Assembly: GCF_900107925.1 (NCBI RefSeq)
Contig: NZ_FNUJ01000003.1
Location: forward strand, 930,001 to 994,000
Reading direction: 5' to 3'
From: Amycolatopsis pretoriensis
Lineage (GTDB): Bacteria > Actinomycetota > Actinomycetes > Mycobacteriales > Pseudonocardiaceae
DNA: 64,000 nucleotides
Under the pieces are notes generated by a model. The model worked only from the letters and a program-made list of their open reading frames with translations, was not told where the DNA came from and ran no database searches. Positions 9,601 through 17,418 of this stretch are shown here, one piece after another; positions within the stretch are counted from its first letter, which is position 1, and the number at the start of each line of letters is the position of its first letter. Position numbers and translations under genes: made by a program.

Positions 9601-10481
9601 CCGATCCACGACGCCTGGTTGTTGGTCGCCGACGTCAGGCCGTCGATGCTTCCCGAGGAGTAGCTCAACGCGAGGTTGGGCGCCGCGCCGTTCGGGGCCT
9701 TCGGCGTCGTGAACGGGTAGCTGTAGGAGAAGTCGCCACCCGAACCGCCGCCGGACCAGTCACCGGCGGCCGACAGCGGCATCGCCGTGGTCGAGCCGGC
9801 CGAACCGGACGCCGCGGCGGTGGCCGCGAGCACCTGCGTCCCGCCACCGGTCACGACGTCCGCCGTCACCTGCTTCGCCTTGGCGTCGTTGGCCGAGCCG
9901 GCGATCGGCGTGCGCTTGCGGCACTCCGGCTTGTCCGGTGTGGACAGTGCGCACGCGGGCAAGGTGAACAGCCGGAGCCGGTCGCTCCAGCCACCACCGA
10001 AGGCGTTGGCGAAGCCGCTGTAGTCCAGCCCGACGCGGACCGGACTCCCGGCGGCGCCGGTGACCGAAAGGACGACGCCGTCGAGCCCGAGCGCTTCGGC
10101 GGCCTGGTGGTCGGCGACCTTGACGTGCACCTTGGCGGGTTTCGCCGCGGCCGCGACCCGCCCGAGCCGCACCGGCGTGTCCGCCGCGCGCAGCTGTTGG
10201 GTGGCGGCGGGGGCGAGGTCGACGTCGGTGTCCTTCGCCGCGGGCCAGACCGGCGGGGTGACGGGCGGGGTGCCGATCTTGATCTCCGCCGGCTTGCCCG
10301 CCGTCACCGGGCTGACCGGGACGCTCTTCTCTTTTTGCCCCGGTGGGACGGACCAGTTGCCTCCGGGCGCGGCGGGGGCGGCGACGGCCGTCCCGCCGGA
10401 GCCGAGCATGACGACCGCGAGCACGGCGGCGGTGACTCTCGAAGACCGGCTCAGCCGAGCCCATCTGGCACTTTCACGCAT
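3684..10481 (-). CDS. Secreted RHS/YD-repeat polymorphic toxin with pretoxin HINT domain and C-terminal toxin tip
   Basis: A 2265-residue secreted protein. The start chosen is the ATG at 10481, after which come an arginine-rich n-region, a hydrophobic core and an AVAAP cleavage site near residue 35; the open frame continues upstream only as an overlap with the preceding gene. Order of parts: signal peptide; a SpvB-like N-terminal region (about 200-700); YD repeats (about 960-1700, many copies of a YDALGR-type unit); the RHS core (about 1700-1790, with YDPVTGRFTKVDP); a helical linker; a HINT autoprocessing domain from Cys2017 (CMLHSFVAGTRVLL) through TDWHPVW to VHNC at 2160; and a 105-residue C-terminal tip. 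The tip contains LGYRPTKF, YITWDRTGHKRGIFKG and RSGTYD motifs, reminiscent of RNase-type tips of other polymorphic toxins, but I cannot assign its activity. An upstream LamG gene and a coupled downstream gene complete the operon. Confidence 0.93.
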   Translation of the reverse strand: MRESARWARLSRSSRVTAAVLAVVMLGSGGTAVAAPAAPGGNWSVPPGQKEKSVPVSPVTAGKPAEIKIGTPPVTPPVWPAAKDTDVDLAPAATQQLRAADTPVRLGRVAAAAKPAKVHVKVADHQAAEALGLDGVVLSVTGAAGSPVRVGLDYSGFANAFGGGWSDRLRLFTLPACALSTPDKPECRKRTPIAGSANDAKAKQVTADVVTGGGTQVLAATAAASGSAGSTTAMPLSAAGDWSGGGSGGDFSYSYPFTTPKAPNGAAPNLALSYSSGSIDGLTSATNNQASWIGDGWDFTPGGFIERHYKGCSEDLGGNNGQTKTGDQCWGPDNASLVLGGRSTQLIKVTDTLWRPKSDDGSKVELLTGAENGVSHGQHWRVTTGDGTQYYFGLNHLPGWTSGKPETQSAWTVPVFGNNDGEDCYKANDFAHSWCQQGWRWNLDYSVDPHGNVSTYYYQPEKNSYGLNLNVTSAGTSYVAGGYPLRVEYGLRLKDGSVYGSGPSNQVVFDTAERCIPDASFDCAPAKLTAANASHWPDVPFDQICAEGATCDYGAPAFFTRKRLTAVRTQYFTGTTPHDIDQWDLVQSYPGSGDAAPPAPWLNSITHTGKAGAAPIKLPPTQFDRYIFPNRVDTLGDKYAAITRSRLKEIRTETGGRITVAYSAQDCVPGVKMPASPETDTYRCFASYWSPPEAKDPVLDWFHKYVVVDVKEEDLTGGSVPVETHYDYPDNTAAWHYDDSQFTPDDRRTWNQWRGYNVVTTSIGAPGKTKTVTESLYLRGMNGDHLPSGSRQVSVADSDGGSIVDDDFLQGYVRESRTKLDDGTTVDSASVNEPWKRGPTATSADGRLKAYMLDTKEVRGRTLLSDGKTYRRTLVKKQFDDNGMTTQVEDQGDTSTPSDDTCTNTTYVPNTAGMFDRSSTVVMFGGTCAGTQTAANSITDVKVAYDHQAVGQPPTKGDITEQDTLDTWDAGGKHYVATAKNSYDDLGRETESTDVFGSVSKTAFVPETGGPVTQTKATNPLGWTSTTTLEPARGNPTTSVDVNGVSTDIDYDALGRKTAVWTPGRLRSQTASATFEYGGDQTTPTFVRTKTLQDTTKYTDAYTIYDGLGRTRQTQVPAQGGGRIIADTLYDSRGLQFKTNAPYYNDASGPNATLVTAADNTMPAQTVTEYDRRARPTASILVSKGVEQWRTTTRYEGERTTTIPPAGGSPSTVVTDVQGQTAQRLQYTNGYTPGAANPADVTNYTYNAAGAPTSVQDSAGNVWSTKYDLRGRKVEQNDPDAGRSTFTYDQGGQLKTTTDARNQTLVYTYDALGRKIRENKDSDTGPQLATWTYDTVPHGLGMPASSTRWDGADAYTNRVVAYDAFSRPTKTAVDVPAKEDALKGSYEFSTKYTATGAVAETVSPAAGNLHQEHIVRSYTDLGLPSTTYALDSTTGARTDLASATGYTSLNEMSTLQLDSATSVANVGVTQTYDEVTRRAQTTTVSRETQVGAELSKRTYTYDPAGNVRKIADTPAGATADVQCFDYDYLQRMTDAWTPSSADCSTAKSASALGGAAPYWKSYTFDKTGNRKTQVEHKAAGDVTTTYSYPASGASAVRPHALQQTDTAGPNGTATAGYTYDEAGSVKTRNVGGDTQTYTYDAEGRTATATDPTGTSAYVYDADGNRLITHDPTGATLSIGDLEIFQTAGTHASTAIRYYSHGGTQVAERVGTSGLRWMLGDLHGTNGLSITQGTLQPNQRYTDPFGNVRAQTSTWPDKHGFVGGYQDTTGLTHLGARDYDPVTGRFTKVDPVLTPDLPQTLNAYAYANNSPVTESDPSGLSACHSMGSDGLLCNPGTPQAEGCSWNSNCNVVGHHTQQEIDKRNGRDVYAKTVQNSGISQEAYKNAQEVVKKSKWDVFVEAAGELVKGLIGWDDIKDCVTQGAFGACVRTIINFIPWGKILKAGEIIADFWKGAKALITFGKEVEKAEKVIVDTEKVLADANKAANAAADAERAVSEVSHGAQEAKGAAESAESGASCMLHSFVAGTRVLLADGSTKPIEQVHDGDEVQTTDPSTGTTESHKVVGTLVHSDEQERTEVTLDSGATLVATDWHPVWVEEVGDWVAIGSLTAGEHLHSADGRSVEVKSVRYFEQQASVYDLTVDGVHDYYVVAGAVDVLVHNCPAAAGGAERRTGPVLPREQADQVAGALGYRPTKFRSAGNAKVWMNKKAPASERYITWDRTGHKRGIFKGGSAPDAFSSTTSAGRSGTYDVGYSSAEGPFLTWVGK

Positions 10482-10515
10482 GGAAGATCTGCCCGTTCTG
10501 CGGAGGTCGGGAAAA

Positions 10516-13500
10516 CTAGGGGTGGTCGACGACGGTGTCGGCGTTGATGTGCTGCTGGTCGAGCACACCGCTGTAGACCCGGATACCGCGCAGGTCGCCG
10601 TACCAGTAGTCGGTGTCCATGCCCTTGAAGCGACCGCGCCCGAGGAAGAGGTCCTCCAGATCGCTCGCGCCGTTCCAGCCCACGACGTTGTCGACGCACT
10701 TCGGGCTGTACTGGTACGCGTCGGTCGTCGCGTACAGGCACGCCTTGTGCGTGACCGCGTCGTAGGTCCCGGCGAGGTGCGTCCACACGTTCGGCTGGGC
10801 GTCCACGTCCGGTGCGACCAGCACGGACACCGGCGTCGTCGGCGTCGACTCCTTCGCCCACATCGCCCAGCTCCAGCGCGGGTGCCAGGCCCCGGACGCG
10901 TCCTGCACGCCCCGGTAGCCGAGGAGGTAGGGCGAGTAGTAGGCGCCGTTCGCCCCGAGCGCGGTCCGGCCGGGTTTGTCCACGCCCGCGGGATCGGTCG
11001 AGTCCCGTTGCTTCTCCTTGGCCGCGTCTTCCGCGGTCCAGGTCTTCTTGACCCAGGCCTCGACGGTGAAGCTGCGGTCACTGCGGAAGTTCTGCGGGCG
11101 CGGCCCCTCGATCTGGGAACCCCACTCGAACGGGAAGCGGGCCACGTTCGCCCCGTCCTCGTCGGCCGTCAGCTGGACGTTGCCCGACGGCGTGCCGGCC
11201 ACACCCGTGACGGAATCGGTGGTGGTGCCGTCGAGCTGGTAGTTCGCCCGCAGCACCGCGGTGTTCGCGAGCCCGGCGACCTCGGCCGCGGGCAGCGCCC
11301 GGTCCCAGACCTGGACCTGGTCGATCGAGCCCTTGTAAACGCCCAGATCCTGGTCCGCCACCTTGCCGACGGTGAACGGCCCGGTGCCGCGCCACGTGGT
11401 GCCGGCGGCGATGGTCACCTCGCCGGTCAACGCACCGTCGATGTAGAAGCGCTCCTTGCCGGCCACGGCGTCGTAGGTTCCGGTCACGTGCGTCCACACG
11501 CCCGCGTGCGATGCCACCGGCGCGGTCGCCCACCGCCACCCGGCGGCGGCGGGGTCGGCGCTGTCGCTGGTGCTCATGCCCAGGCCGATGTTCAGGTCGG
11601 ACATGCTGAGCTGGAAAGCGTTGCCCTTGGTGCCCATCTGGGCGGCCAGGGTGTAGAAGTTCGCGTCCGTCGGCTTGACCCACGCCGAGATCGAGAAGCT
11701 CTGCGAGCTGTCGACGACCGGCGCCGACGTGGTGGCGTAGCCCGGGCCCTGGTCGACCAGGCCCTGCCCGCTGCCGTGTCCGGTGGTGTCCTCGGTGGCG
11801 GACTGGCCCGCCGAGTCCGAGTACCCCTGGCCGTACGAGATGTTCTTCAGGGTCAGCGTGTTCTCGGTACCGGTGGCGTCCTGCGCGTCACCGTCCAACG
11901 TGTACTCACGCACCGCGCCGAGACCCGCCGGGACGCCATTGGCTCCGTACATCGTGGTGACTTCGGCAGCCGACAGCGCACGGCCGAACACCGCCGCCTC
12001 GTCGATCGACCCCTTGGTCAAGTAGGTCCGGACACCGCCCCACTTGCCGCCGCCTAGCACGAGCGGGCCGGTCACGTTCGCCGCCGTCGCGGACACCGTC
12101 TGCTGGAGGGCGCCGTCGACGTACAGCGCCGCCGTGTGCGCGGTGGCGTCGTACACCCCGGTCAGGTGGGTCCACGTTCCGGTGGCCGGCGTGACCGTCG
12201 AGACGGCCGAGGTGACCACCGGGTTGGCGACGTCCGAGCCGCTGAGGCTGAACGCCCACTTGCCTGACAGGTACTGCAAGGCGAAACCGCTGGCCTGATC
12301 ACCGTCTTGGGAGAGCACCGCCCGCTGGCCGTTGAGGTCGGCGGCGTTCACCCAGGTCGAGACGGAGAACGACTTCGCCGTGTCGACGATCCGCGCCGGG
12401 GTCGCGAAGTAGTCACCCGCCTGACCGCTGAGCGCCGCGGCCTGGCCGAGCTTGCCCGCGGTGAAGTTGCCCGTTCCCGCGCCCGCGTAGCGCAGTCCGG
12501 TCACCTGCGACCGGCCGTCACCCTCGAACTGCCAGGAGGCCACCGGCGCCGCCGCGTCCTTCACCGTGAACCCGTAGTCGACGCGGTTCGACGGAGTCTT
12601 CGCCCGGTTGCACGACCACGCGCTGAGCACGTGCGGTCCCGAACTTCCGGGCGCGATCGCCGTGGTGCCGGGTCCGTTGAGGACCTTCGGCTTCACCGTG
12701 CCGGCCTCGGTGCCGTTGCAGCTCGGCGCGGCCGTGTTGTCCAGCTTCCAGACGTAGTGGTCGACCGGGGCCGCCGTGCCCGCCGCGGTGAACGTGAAGT
12801 CACCCGGGCGGCCGGGGCCACCGCCGTACGCGCCGGACGGGTAGGTCTGCGACGCGACGCCGGGCACCGCGGGCGCGGTCAGTTCGATCTCGACCTCGCA
12901 CGGCACCGCCCACGCCTCGTCCTTGCCGTCCGTCGAATGGACGTCCCACGAGTAGAAGCCGTCGGCGTTCATCTCGGTCTTGGGCAACGTCGCGGCCGCG
13001 TTCCGGTTGGCCTGGTTCGTGTCGCTCACGATGTTGTCCGAGCCGTAGTCCCGGCCGGTCCACGTGTAGCCACCCTTGCTGACGAGTCCCTTGTAGACGC
13101 GGAACCGGGCGTCGAGCGCGTAGCCGTCGGGGTCGGAGACGTTGGCCCGGGTGACGTAGCCGGTCGCGGTCGGGCCGAGGACCGGCCGGGAGGCGCCCTG
13201 GACGCACGGGTAGGACTGCGTGCCGTTGAAGATCGCGAGGTTCTTCGGCTGGTTCGGCGGGGAGTTGTAGATGACCGAGAAGCCGACCTGGGGCGAATAG
13301 CGCTTCCACGTCGCCTGGTTGTTTTCGTCCGGCGAGACGATGCCGAAGGTCCACGTGGGTGAGTTGCCCTTGACCGCGCTGTCGATGGTCCCGGTGATGT
13401 CGAACCCGGCGCTGTGCGTGTCGCCGGTGCAGTTGCCGCCGACCACGCCGACGGTGTTCCACCAGGCGGGCCCGCTGTTGAACTTCAGCCCGGCGCTGAT

Positions 13501-14715
13501 GCCGCCGGCCCAGACCACGTTGTTGGTCTTCGAGCAGTCGCCCGGGTTGGGCAGGCTGAGGTTCAGTGATGCGCCGTAGATCTTCTTCCCGGCCAGCCCG
13601 CCCAGGTTCATCTCGACGAAGGAGCGCGCGGTGACGAGGTGCTGGCTGCAGCTCGAATTGGGGTCGTTGAAGTAGCCGGCCTTCAGGCTGTCATCGCTGT
13701 CCCACACCGCGTCGCCCGGCGTCTTGCCCGTGCCGCAGGCGTACTGGACGAGGTAGTGGTTGCGGCCGCACGCGCCGCAGTAGTTGTCGTGCCAGGTCGG
13801 GTCGACGTAGACCGGGTAGACGGTGTCCGCGGCGGCCAGCAGCTTCGGGTCCGGCGTCAGGGTGAGCTTCGTCCCGGCGAGGTCGACGCCGACGACGGCC
13901 CGGCGCCCGGCCGAGGCCGGGCCCCGCGTGAAGTCGTGGGTTGCCGTCTCGACGCCGGAGGAGTCCCACATCGTGGCGGCCGGCGCGGTGAACTTCTCGT
14001 CACCCGCGGCGTTCCGGACGTGCAGCGAGCCGTCGGCGTCCTTCGTGACGGTGCCACCCCGCACCGGTACGCCGAACTCGAGCTTCGCCAGGTTCTTCGC
14101 CGCCTCGGGCGTCTTGACGACGACGACCTCGTGGACGGTGTCGATGTCGACCTCGACCCGCAGGTCGGCGCCGGGCAGGACCTCCGGGTAGGTCGCGGTC
14201 GAGCCGGTGACGACCGGCTCGGGCAGGGCACCGAGCCAGTCGAAGCCCGCCGTCGTGCCGTCGCGGGTCAAGCGCAGCAAGGGCTGCGCACCGACGGACT
14301 TCGCGGCGCTCTTCGCGCCGGCGGACAGGGTGATCCCGGTCGTCGCGGCGTTCGGGGCGAGCACGCCGTCTTTGGGCGCCAAGGTCGAGTCGGGCGCGGA
14401 CCACCCGGTGCCCCGCTTGACCCGCACGGGCCGCGTGTGGCGAGTGGTCGTGAGCGTGCCGTCCGGGTTGGCGAACGTCTCGGCGGTCTCAGTGGTCTGG
14501 TCCACGACCTGAACGCGCTTTCGGGCCTGCTCGGCGTACCGGGCAGCGGTGGCTTCGTCCGGCGCGGTGTCCGGAACCTGCGCGACCGTGTCGGCCGCGG
14601 CGGCCGGAGGGCGCAAAAAAGCCGTGGCGGGGAGAATCCCGAAGGCCACGGCCAGCACCAGGAAAAGCACGCCACGTCTGGATCTCAGCCGCGAAGAAGA
14701 CACGTCGAAAGCCAC
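10516..14715 (-). CDS. Large secreted LamG-domain (concanavalin-like) protein, RHS operon partner
   Basis: A 1399-residue exported protein encoded 34 bases upstream of the RHS toxin gene on the same strand. The GTG at 14715 is preferred because GAGGGG lies about 9 nt upstream; an ATG 46 codons further up has no such site. The N-terminus has a twin-arginine-containing charged stretch and a hydrophobic segment (about residues 16-40) typical of a signal peptide. The middle part contains DNRLR-like exported-wall-protein sequence with cysteines. The C-terminal half carries three LamG-like jellyroll domains (about 725-923, 933-1147 and 1157-1399), each with the signature SFSVSTWV/SFTVEAWV and TWTHLTGVYDA. 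Such domains bind carbohydrate or protein surfaces. It may present or anchor the RHS toxin on the cell surface; this role is inferred from the operon. Confidence 0.88.
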   Translation of the reverse strand: MAFDVSSSRLRSRRGVLFLVLAVAFGILPATAFLRPPAAAADTVAQVPDTAPDEATAARYAEQARKRVQVVDQTTETAETFANPDGTLTTTRHTRPVRVKRGTGWSAPDSTLAPKDGVLAPNAATTGITLSAGAKSAAKSVGAQPLLRLTRDGTTAGFDWLGALPEPVVTGSTATYPEVLPGADLRVEVDIDTVHEVVVVKTPEAAKNLAKLEFGVPVRGGTVTKDADGSLHVRNAAGDEKFTAPAATMWDSSGVETATHDFTRGPASAGRRAVVGVDLAGTKLTLTPDPKLLAAADTVYPVYVDPTWHDNYCGACGRNHYLVQYACGTGKTPGDAVWDSDDSLKAGYFNDPNSSCSQHLVTARSFVEMNLGGLAGKKIYGASLNLSLPNPGDCSKTNNVVWAGGISAGLKFNSGPAWWNTVGVVGGNCTGDTHSAGFDITGTIDSAVKGNSPTWTFGIVSPDENNQATWKRYSPQVGFSVIYNSPPNQPKNLAIFNGTQSYPCVQGASRPVLGPTATGYVTRANVSDPDGYALDARFRVYKGLVSKGGYTWTGRDYGSDNIVSDTNQANRNAAATLPKTEMNADGFYSWDVHSTDGKDEAWAVPCEVEIELTAPAVPGVASQTYPSGAYGGGPGRPGDFTFTAAGTAAPVDHYVWKLDNTAAPSCNGTEAGTVKPKVLNGPGTTAIAPGSSGPHVLSAWSCNRAKTPSNRVDYGFTVKDAAAPVASWQFEGDGRSQVTGLRYAGAGTGNFTAGKLGQAAALSGQAGDYFATPARIVDTAKSFSVSTWVNAADLNGQRAVLSQDGDQASGFALQYLSGKWAFSLSGSDVANPVVTSAVSTVTPATGTWTHLTGVYDATAHTAALYVDGALQQTVSATAANVTGPLVLGGGKWGGVRTYLTKGSIDEAAVFGRALSAAEVTTMYGANGVPAGLGAVREYTLDGDAQDATGTENTLTLKNISYGQGYSDSAGQSATEDTTGHGSGQGLVDQGPGYATTSAPVVDSSQSFSISAWVKPTDANFYTLAAQMGTKGNAFQLSMSDLNIGLGMSTSDSADPAAAGWRWATAPVASHAGVWTHVTGTYDAVAGKERFYIDGALTGEVTIAAGTTWRGTGPFTVGKVADQDLGVYKGSIDQVQVWDRALPAAEVAGLANTAVLRANYQLDGTTTDSVTGVAGTPSGNVQLTADEDGANVARFPFEWGSQIEGPRPQNFRSDRSFTVEAWVKKTWTAEDAAKEKQRDSTDPAGVDKPGRTALGANGAYYSPYLLGYRGVQDASGAWHPRWSWAMWAKESTPTTPVSVLVAPDVDAQPNVWTHLAGTYDAVTHKACLYATTDAYQYSPKCVDNVVGWNGASDLEDLFLGRGRFKGMDTDYWYGDLRGIRVYSGVLDQQHINADTVVDHP

Positions 14716-14872
14716 GCGAAGATTCCCCTCACTCCGCGGCCGGACAACCCGAGCCGCGCCCACGAAGTACGATCGCCCAAGATCGAAAGCCGTGGTAGCG
14801 GCCGAATGGCTTAATTCGGATCTCACATCGATCACTTGCGGCAAAACGGACATCGCCCCGCTGTGACGGCGA
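14716..14872. other. Gap between LamG/RHS operon and rsmI
   Basis: 157 bases of lower GC content than the flanks, lying upstream of the LamG gene and downstream of rsmI. The GAGGGG ribosome-binding site of the LamG gene is at its left edge. It should hold the toxin-operon promoter, but I cannot point to a convincing -35/-10 pair, and no hairpin stands out. Confidence 0.4.
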
Positions 14873-15712
14873 TTACTTCGAGGTCCGCGAAGCGAGCACG
14901 GCGTCGTAAAGCTCCTTTTTGGACACCCCGGCGGCCTCGGCGACCTCAGCCGCCGCGGACTTCAGCCGCTCCCCCGACGCCACCCGGTCCGACACCTCCG
15001 ACACCAGGTCCGCCACCGAAACCGACCGCGGCTCCGCCCCCGCGAGCACCACCGTGATCTCGCCGCGCACCCCCTCCGCGGCCCACTCGGCGAGCGAAGA
15101 AAGCGACCCCCGCTTCACCTCTTCATACGTCTTCGTCAGCTCCCGGCACACCGCGGCGGGCCGGTCCGGGCCCAGCACCGAAGCCGCGTCCGCCAGCAGC
15201 GATCCCAACCGGTGCGGGGACTCGAAGAACACCACCGTCCGGGGCTCGGACACCAGCGACGTCAACCACCGGGTCCGCTCGCCGGGCTTGCGCGGCGCGA
15301 ACCCCTCGAAACAGAACCGGTCGCACGGCAAACCGGACAAAGCGAGCGCCGTCGTCACCGCGGACGGGCCCGGCAGGCACGTCACCGGAAGGTCTTCCGA
15401 AACGCACGCCGCCACCAGCCGGAAGCCCGGATCGGACACACTGGGCATACCGGCGTCCGTCACCAGCACCACCGTCTCGCCCGCGCGTAACGATTCGAGC
15501 AATTTGGGCAGGCGCGCCGTCTCGACGTCCTCGTAGAAGCTCACCACGCGGCCTCGCGGGGTCACCTCCAGCGCGGACGCCAGTGATCGCAGCCGGCGCG
15601 TGTCCTCGGCCGCGATGACGTCGGCTTCCGCCAAGGCCGAAGCCAGCCGCTGGGAAGCGTCGCGGACGTCGCCGAGCGGGGTGGCGGCGAGGATGAGACG
15701 GCCCGGAGTCAC
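14873..15712 (-). CDS. rsmI: 16S rRNA (cytidine(1402)-2'-O)-methyltransferase RsmI
   Basis: A 279-residue enzyme of normal length that methylates the ribose 2'-OH of C1402 in the decoding centre of 16S rRNA, using SAM. Family signatures in order: LILAATPLGDVRDAS at the N-terminus, IAAEDTRRLRSL (about 33-44), VTDAGMPSVSDPGFRLV (about 84-100), CLPGPSAVTTALALSGL (about 112-128) and VVFFESPHRL (about 159-168). The start is a GTG at 15712, 6 nt after a TAGGCT -10 element (minus strand, 15719-15724), so the mRNA is probably leaderless. It is divergent from the mannosyltransferase gene, an arrangement also known in mycobacteria. Confidence 0.95.
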   Translation of the reverse strand: MTPGRLILAATPLGDVRDASQRLASALAEADVIAAEDTRRLRSLASALEVTPRGRVVSFYEDVETARLPKLLESLRAGETVVLVTDAGMPSVSDPGFRLVAACVSEDLPVTCLPGPSAVTTALALSGLPCDRFCFEGFAPRKPGERTRWLTSLVSEPRTVVFFESPHRLGSLLADAASVLGPDRPAAVCRELTKTYEEVKRGSLSSLAEWAAEGVRGEITVVLAGAEPRSVSVADLVSEVSDRVASGERLKSAAAEVAEAAGVSKKELYDAVLASRTSK

Positions 15713-15718
15713 CCGGCC

Positions 15719-15773
15719 AGCCTAGGCTGATCAGCGGATCCCGACGACGCACGCCCCGCCGCGCCCGTAGGAT
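15719..15773. promoter_or_regulatory. Divergent leaderless promoters of rsmI and the protein mannosyltransferase gene
   Basis: TAGGCT on the minus strand (15719-15724) ends 6 nt before the rsmI GTG. TAGGAT on the plus strand (15768-15773) ends 7 nt before the mannosyltransferase GTG at 15781. Both match the actinobacterial TANNNT -10 consensus at leaderless spacing, and neither start has a ribosome-binding site. Confidence 0.6.
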
Positions 15774-15780
15774 CGCCCCC

Positions 15781-17349
15781 GTGACCGCCGTGCTGACCCG
15801 TGCCGACGACGAGAGCGTCCGGCCGGACCCCCTCGAGGCGCTCCGGCCGCCGACCGACCGTGAACTGACGCTGCTCGGCCGCGGCATGCCGACCGACCGG
15901 TTGCGCGGCTGGGTCGTCACCCTCGTGCTGACCGTGATCGGCGGCATCGTCCGGCTGCAGAACCTCGGCGTGCCGACGGACAAGGGCAGCCCGGTCTTCG
16001 ACGAGAAGCACTACGTCCCGCAGGCGTGGCAGATGCTGCGCAACGGCGGTTACGAGGACAACTACGGCTACGAGCTGGTCGTCCACCCGCCGCTGGCGAA
16101 GCAGCTGATCGCGATCGGCGAATGGCTGTTCGGCTACAACGGCTGGGGCTGGCGGATCATGCCCGCGCTGGCCGGCACGCTCATCGTCTTCCTGACCATC
16201 CGCATCGCCCGCCGCCTGACCCGCTCGACGCTGCTCGGCGGCATCGCGGGCATCCTGGTGATCAGCGACGGCGTGCTGCACCTGCAGTCGCGCATGGGCA
16301 TGCTCGACATCTTCATCGCGCTGTTCGTGCTCGCCGCGTTCGCGTGCCTGCTCGTCGACCGCGACCAGGTGCGCACGCGGCTCGCGACGGCGGTCCGCGA
16401 AGGCTGGGTCAACGAGTCCGTGTGGGGCCCCAAGCTGGGCTTCCGCTGGTGGCGGTTCGCGACCGGGCTGATGATCGGGCTGACCTTCGGCGTCAAGTGG
16501 TCGGCGCTGTACTACATCGTCGCGTTCGGCCTGCTGTGCGTGTTCTTCGACGTCGCGGCGCGGCGCGCGGCCGGCGTCGAACGGCCGTGGCTGGGCACGA
16601 TCCGCCGGGACGTGCTGCCGGCGCTCTGGGCGATCCTGCTGATCCCGTTCCTGATGTACCTCGCCGCGTACTGGGCGTGGTTCGCGAGCGAGACGGCGAC
16701 CGACCGGCACTACACCGAGATCAAGGACATCGCGCCGGGCATCTGGTCGTGGGTCCCGGCGTCGCTGCGGTCGCTGGCCGACTACACGGGCAACGTCCTG
16801 CACTTCCACGAGACGCTGGTGACGCCGAAGGACAACCCGCACCCGTGGGAGTCGAAGCCGTGGACGTGGCCGATGGGGCTGCGCCCGATGCTCTACAGCT
16901 ACGACGGCGACATCACCGGCTGCGGCGAGTCCCGCTGCGTGAGCGCGACGATGCTGATCGGCACGCCGGCGATGTGGTGGCTGGCGATCCCGATGCTGGG
17001 CTGGTCGGTGTGGCGCTCGGTGTTCCGCGCGGACTGGCGCTACGCGGCGGTCCTGGTGGGCTACCTCGGCGGGTACGTCTTCTGGTTCACCAACATCGAC
17101 CGCCAGATGTACTTCTTCTACGCGACGCCGCTGGCGGCGTTCCTGGTGCTGGGGCTGACGTTGTGCCTGGGCCAGATCCTGGGCAGCGCGCGGCGCGGGT
17201 TCGAGAGACGCGGGACGGGTCTGCTCGTGGTGTCGTTGTACGTCGGGCTGGTGGTGGCGAACTTCGCCTGGCTGTGGCCGATCCTGAACGGCGTCGCGAT
17301 CACGACGGGCCAGTGGGAAGCCGAACGCTGGCTGCCGTCCTGGCGGTAG
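15781..17349 (+). CDS. pmt: Dolichyl-phosphate-mannose--protein O-mannosyltransferase (GT39)
   Basis: A 522-residue polytopic membrane enzyme that transfers mannose from polyprenyl-phosphate-mannose to Ser/Thr residues of exported proteins as they leave the Sec channel. About ten hydrophobic segments are visible. The first extracytoplasmic loop contains the catalytic Asp-Glu pair in SPVFDEKHYVPQA (about residues 65-77), followed by HPPLAKQLIAIGEWLFGYN. Later loops contain WESKPWTWP and CTRP-like PMT motifs near LRPMLYSYDG. The start is the GTG at 15781, directly behind a leaderless-type -10. The stop codon overlaps the large palindrome at 17349-17403. It is the apparent ortholog of mycobacterial Rv1002c. 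Confidence 0.93.
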   Translation: MTAVLTRADDESVRPDPLEALRPPTDRELTLLGRGMPTDRLRGWVVTLVLTVIGGIVRLQNLGVPTDKGSPVFDEKHYVPQAWQMLRNGGYEDNYGYELVVHPPLAKQLIAIGEWLFGYNGWGWRIMPALAGTLIVFLTIRIARRLTRSTLLGGIAGILVISDGVLHLQSRMGMLDIFIALFVLAAFACLLVDRDQVRTRLATAVREGWVNESVWGPKLGFRWWRFATGLMIGLTFGVKWSALYYIVAFGLLCVFFDVAARRAAGVERPWLGTIRRDVLPALWAILLIPFLMYLAAYWAWFASETATDRHYTEIKDIAPGIWSWVPASLRSLADYTGNVLHFHETLVTPKDNPHPWESKPWTWPMGLRPMLYSYDGDITGCGESRCVSATMLIGTPAMWWLAIPMLGWSVWRSVFRADWRYAAVLVGYLGGYVFWFTNIDRQMYFFYATPLAAFLVLGLTLCLGQILGSARRGFERRGTGLLVVSLYVGLVVANFAWLWPILNGVAITTGQWEAERWLPSWR

Positions 17350-17403
17350 CGCCCCAATGTGGCCTTCGGTGCGTCTGACGCAACCAAGGCCACATTGGGG
17401 CGC
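17349..17403. terminator. 55-nt near-perfect palindrome at convergent 3' ends
   Basis: An 18-bp perfect stem (17349-17366 with 17386-17403, beginning GCGCCCCAATGTGG) whose loop contains a second stem, TGCGTC/GACGCA. Together they form one long hairpin with a small internal mismatch. It begins at the last base of the mannosyltransferase stop codon and lies 15 bases before the end of the convergent AraC gene. The position suits a bidirectional terminator. Confidence 0.7.
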
Positions 17404-17418
17404 TTGAAGCCGGCCCGG

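Noticed and set aside
4146-10547. Long plus-strand open frames opposite the RHS gene (4146-6857 and 7560-10547)
   Set aside because: Arginine/valine-rich translations without domains; they are antisense shadows created by the GC-biased third positions of the RHS gene.
10482-11081. N-terminal extension of the RHS reading frame by 200 residues
   Set aside because: This part is out of frame with, and fully inside, the LamG gene; a clear signal peptide begins at the ATG at 10481.
10060-12057. Plus-strand open frame of about 665 codons opposite the LamG gene
   Set aside because: No domain, no ribosome-binding site, composition of an antisense shadow.
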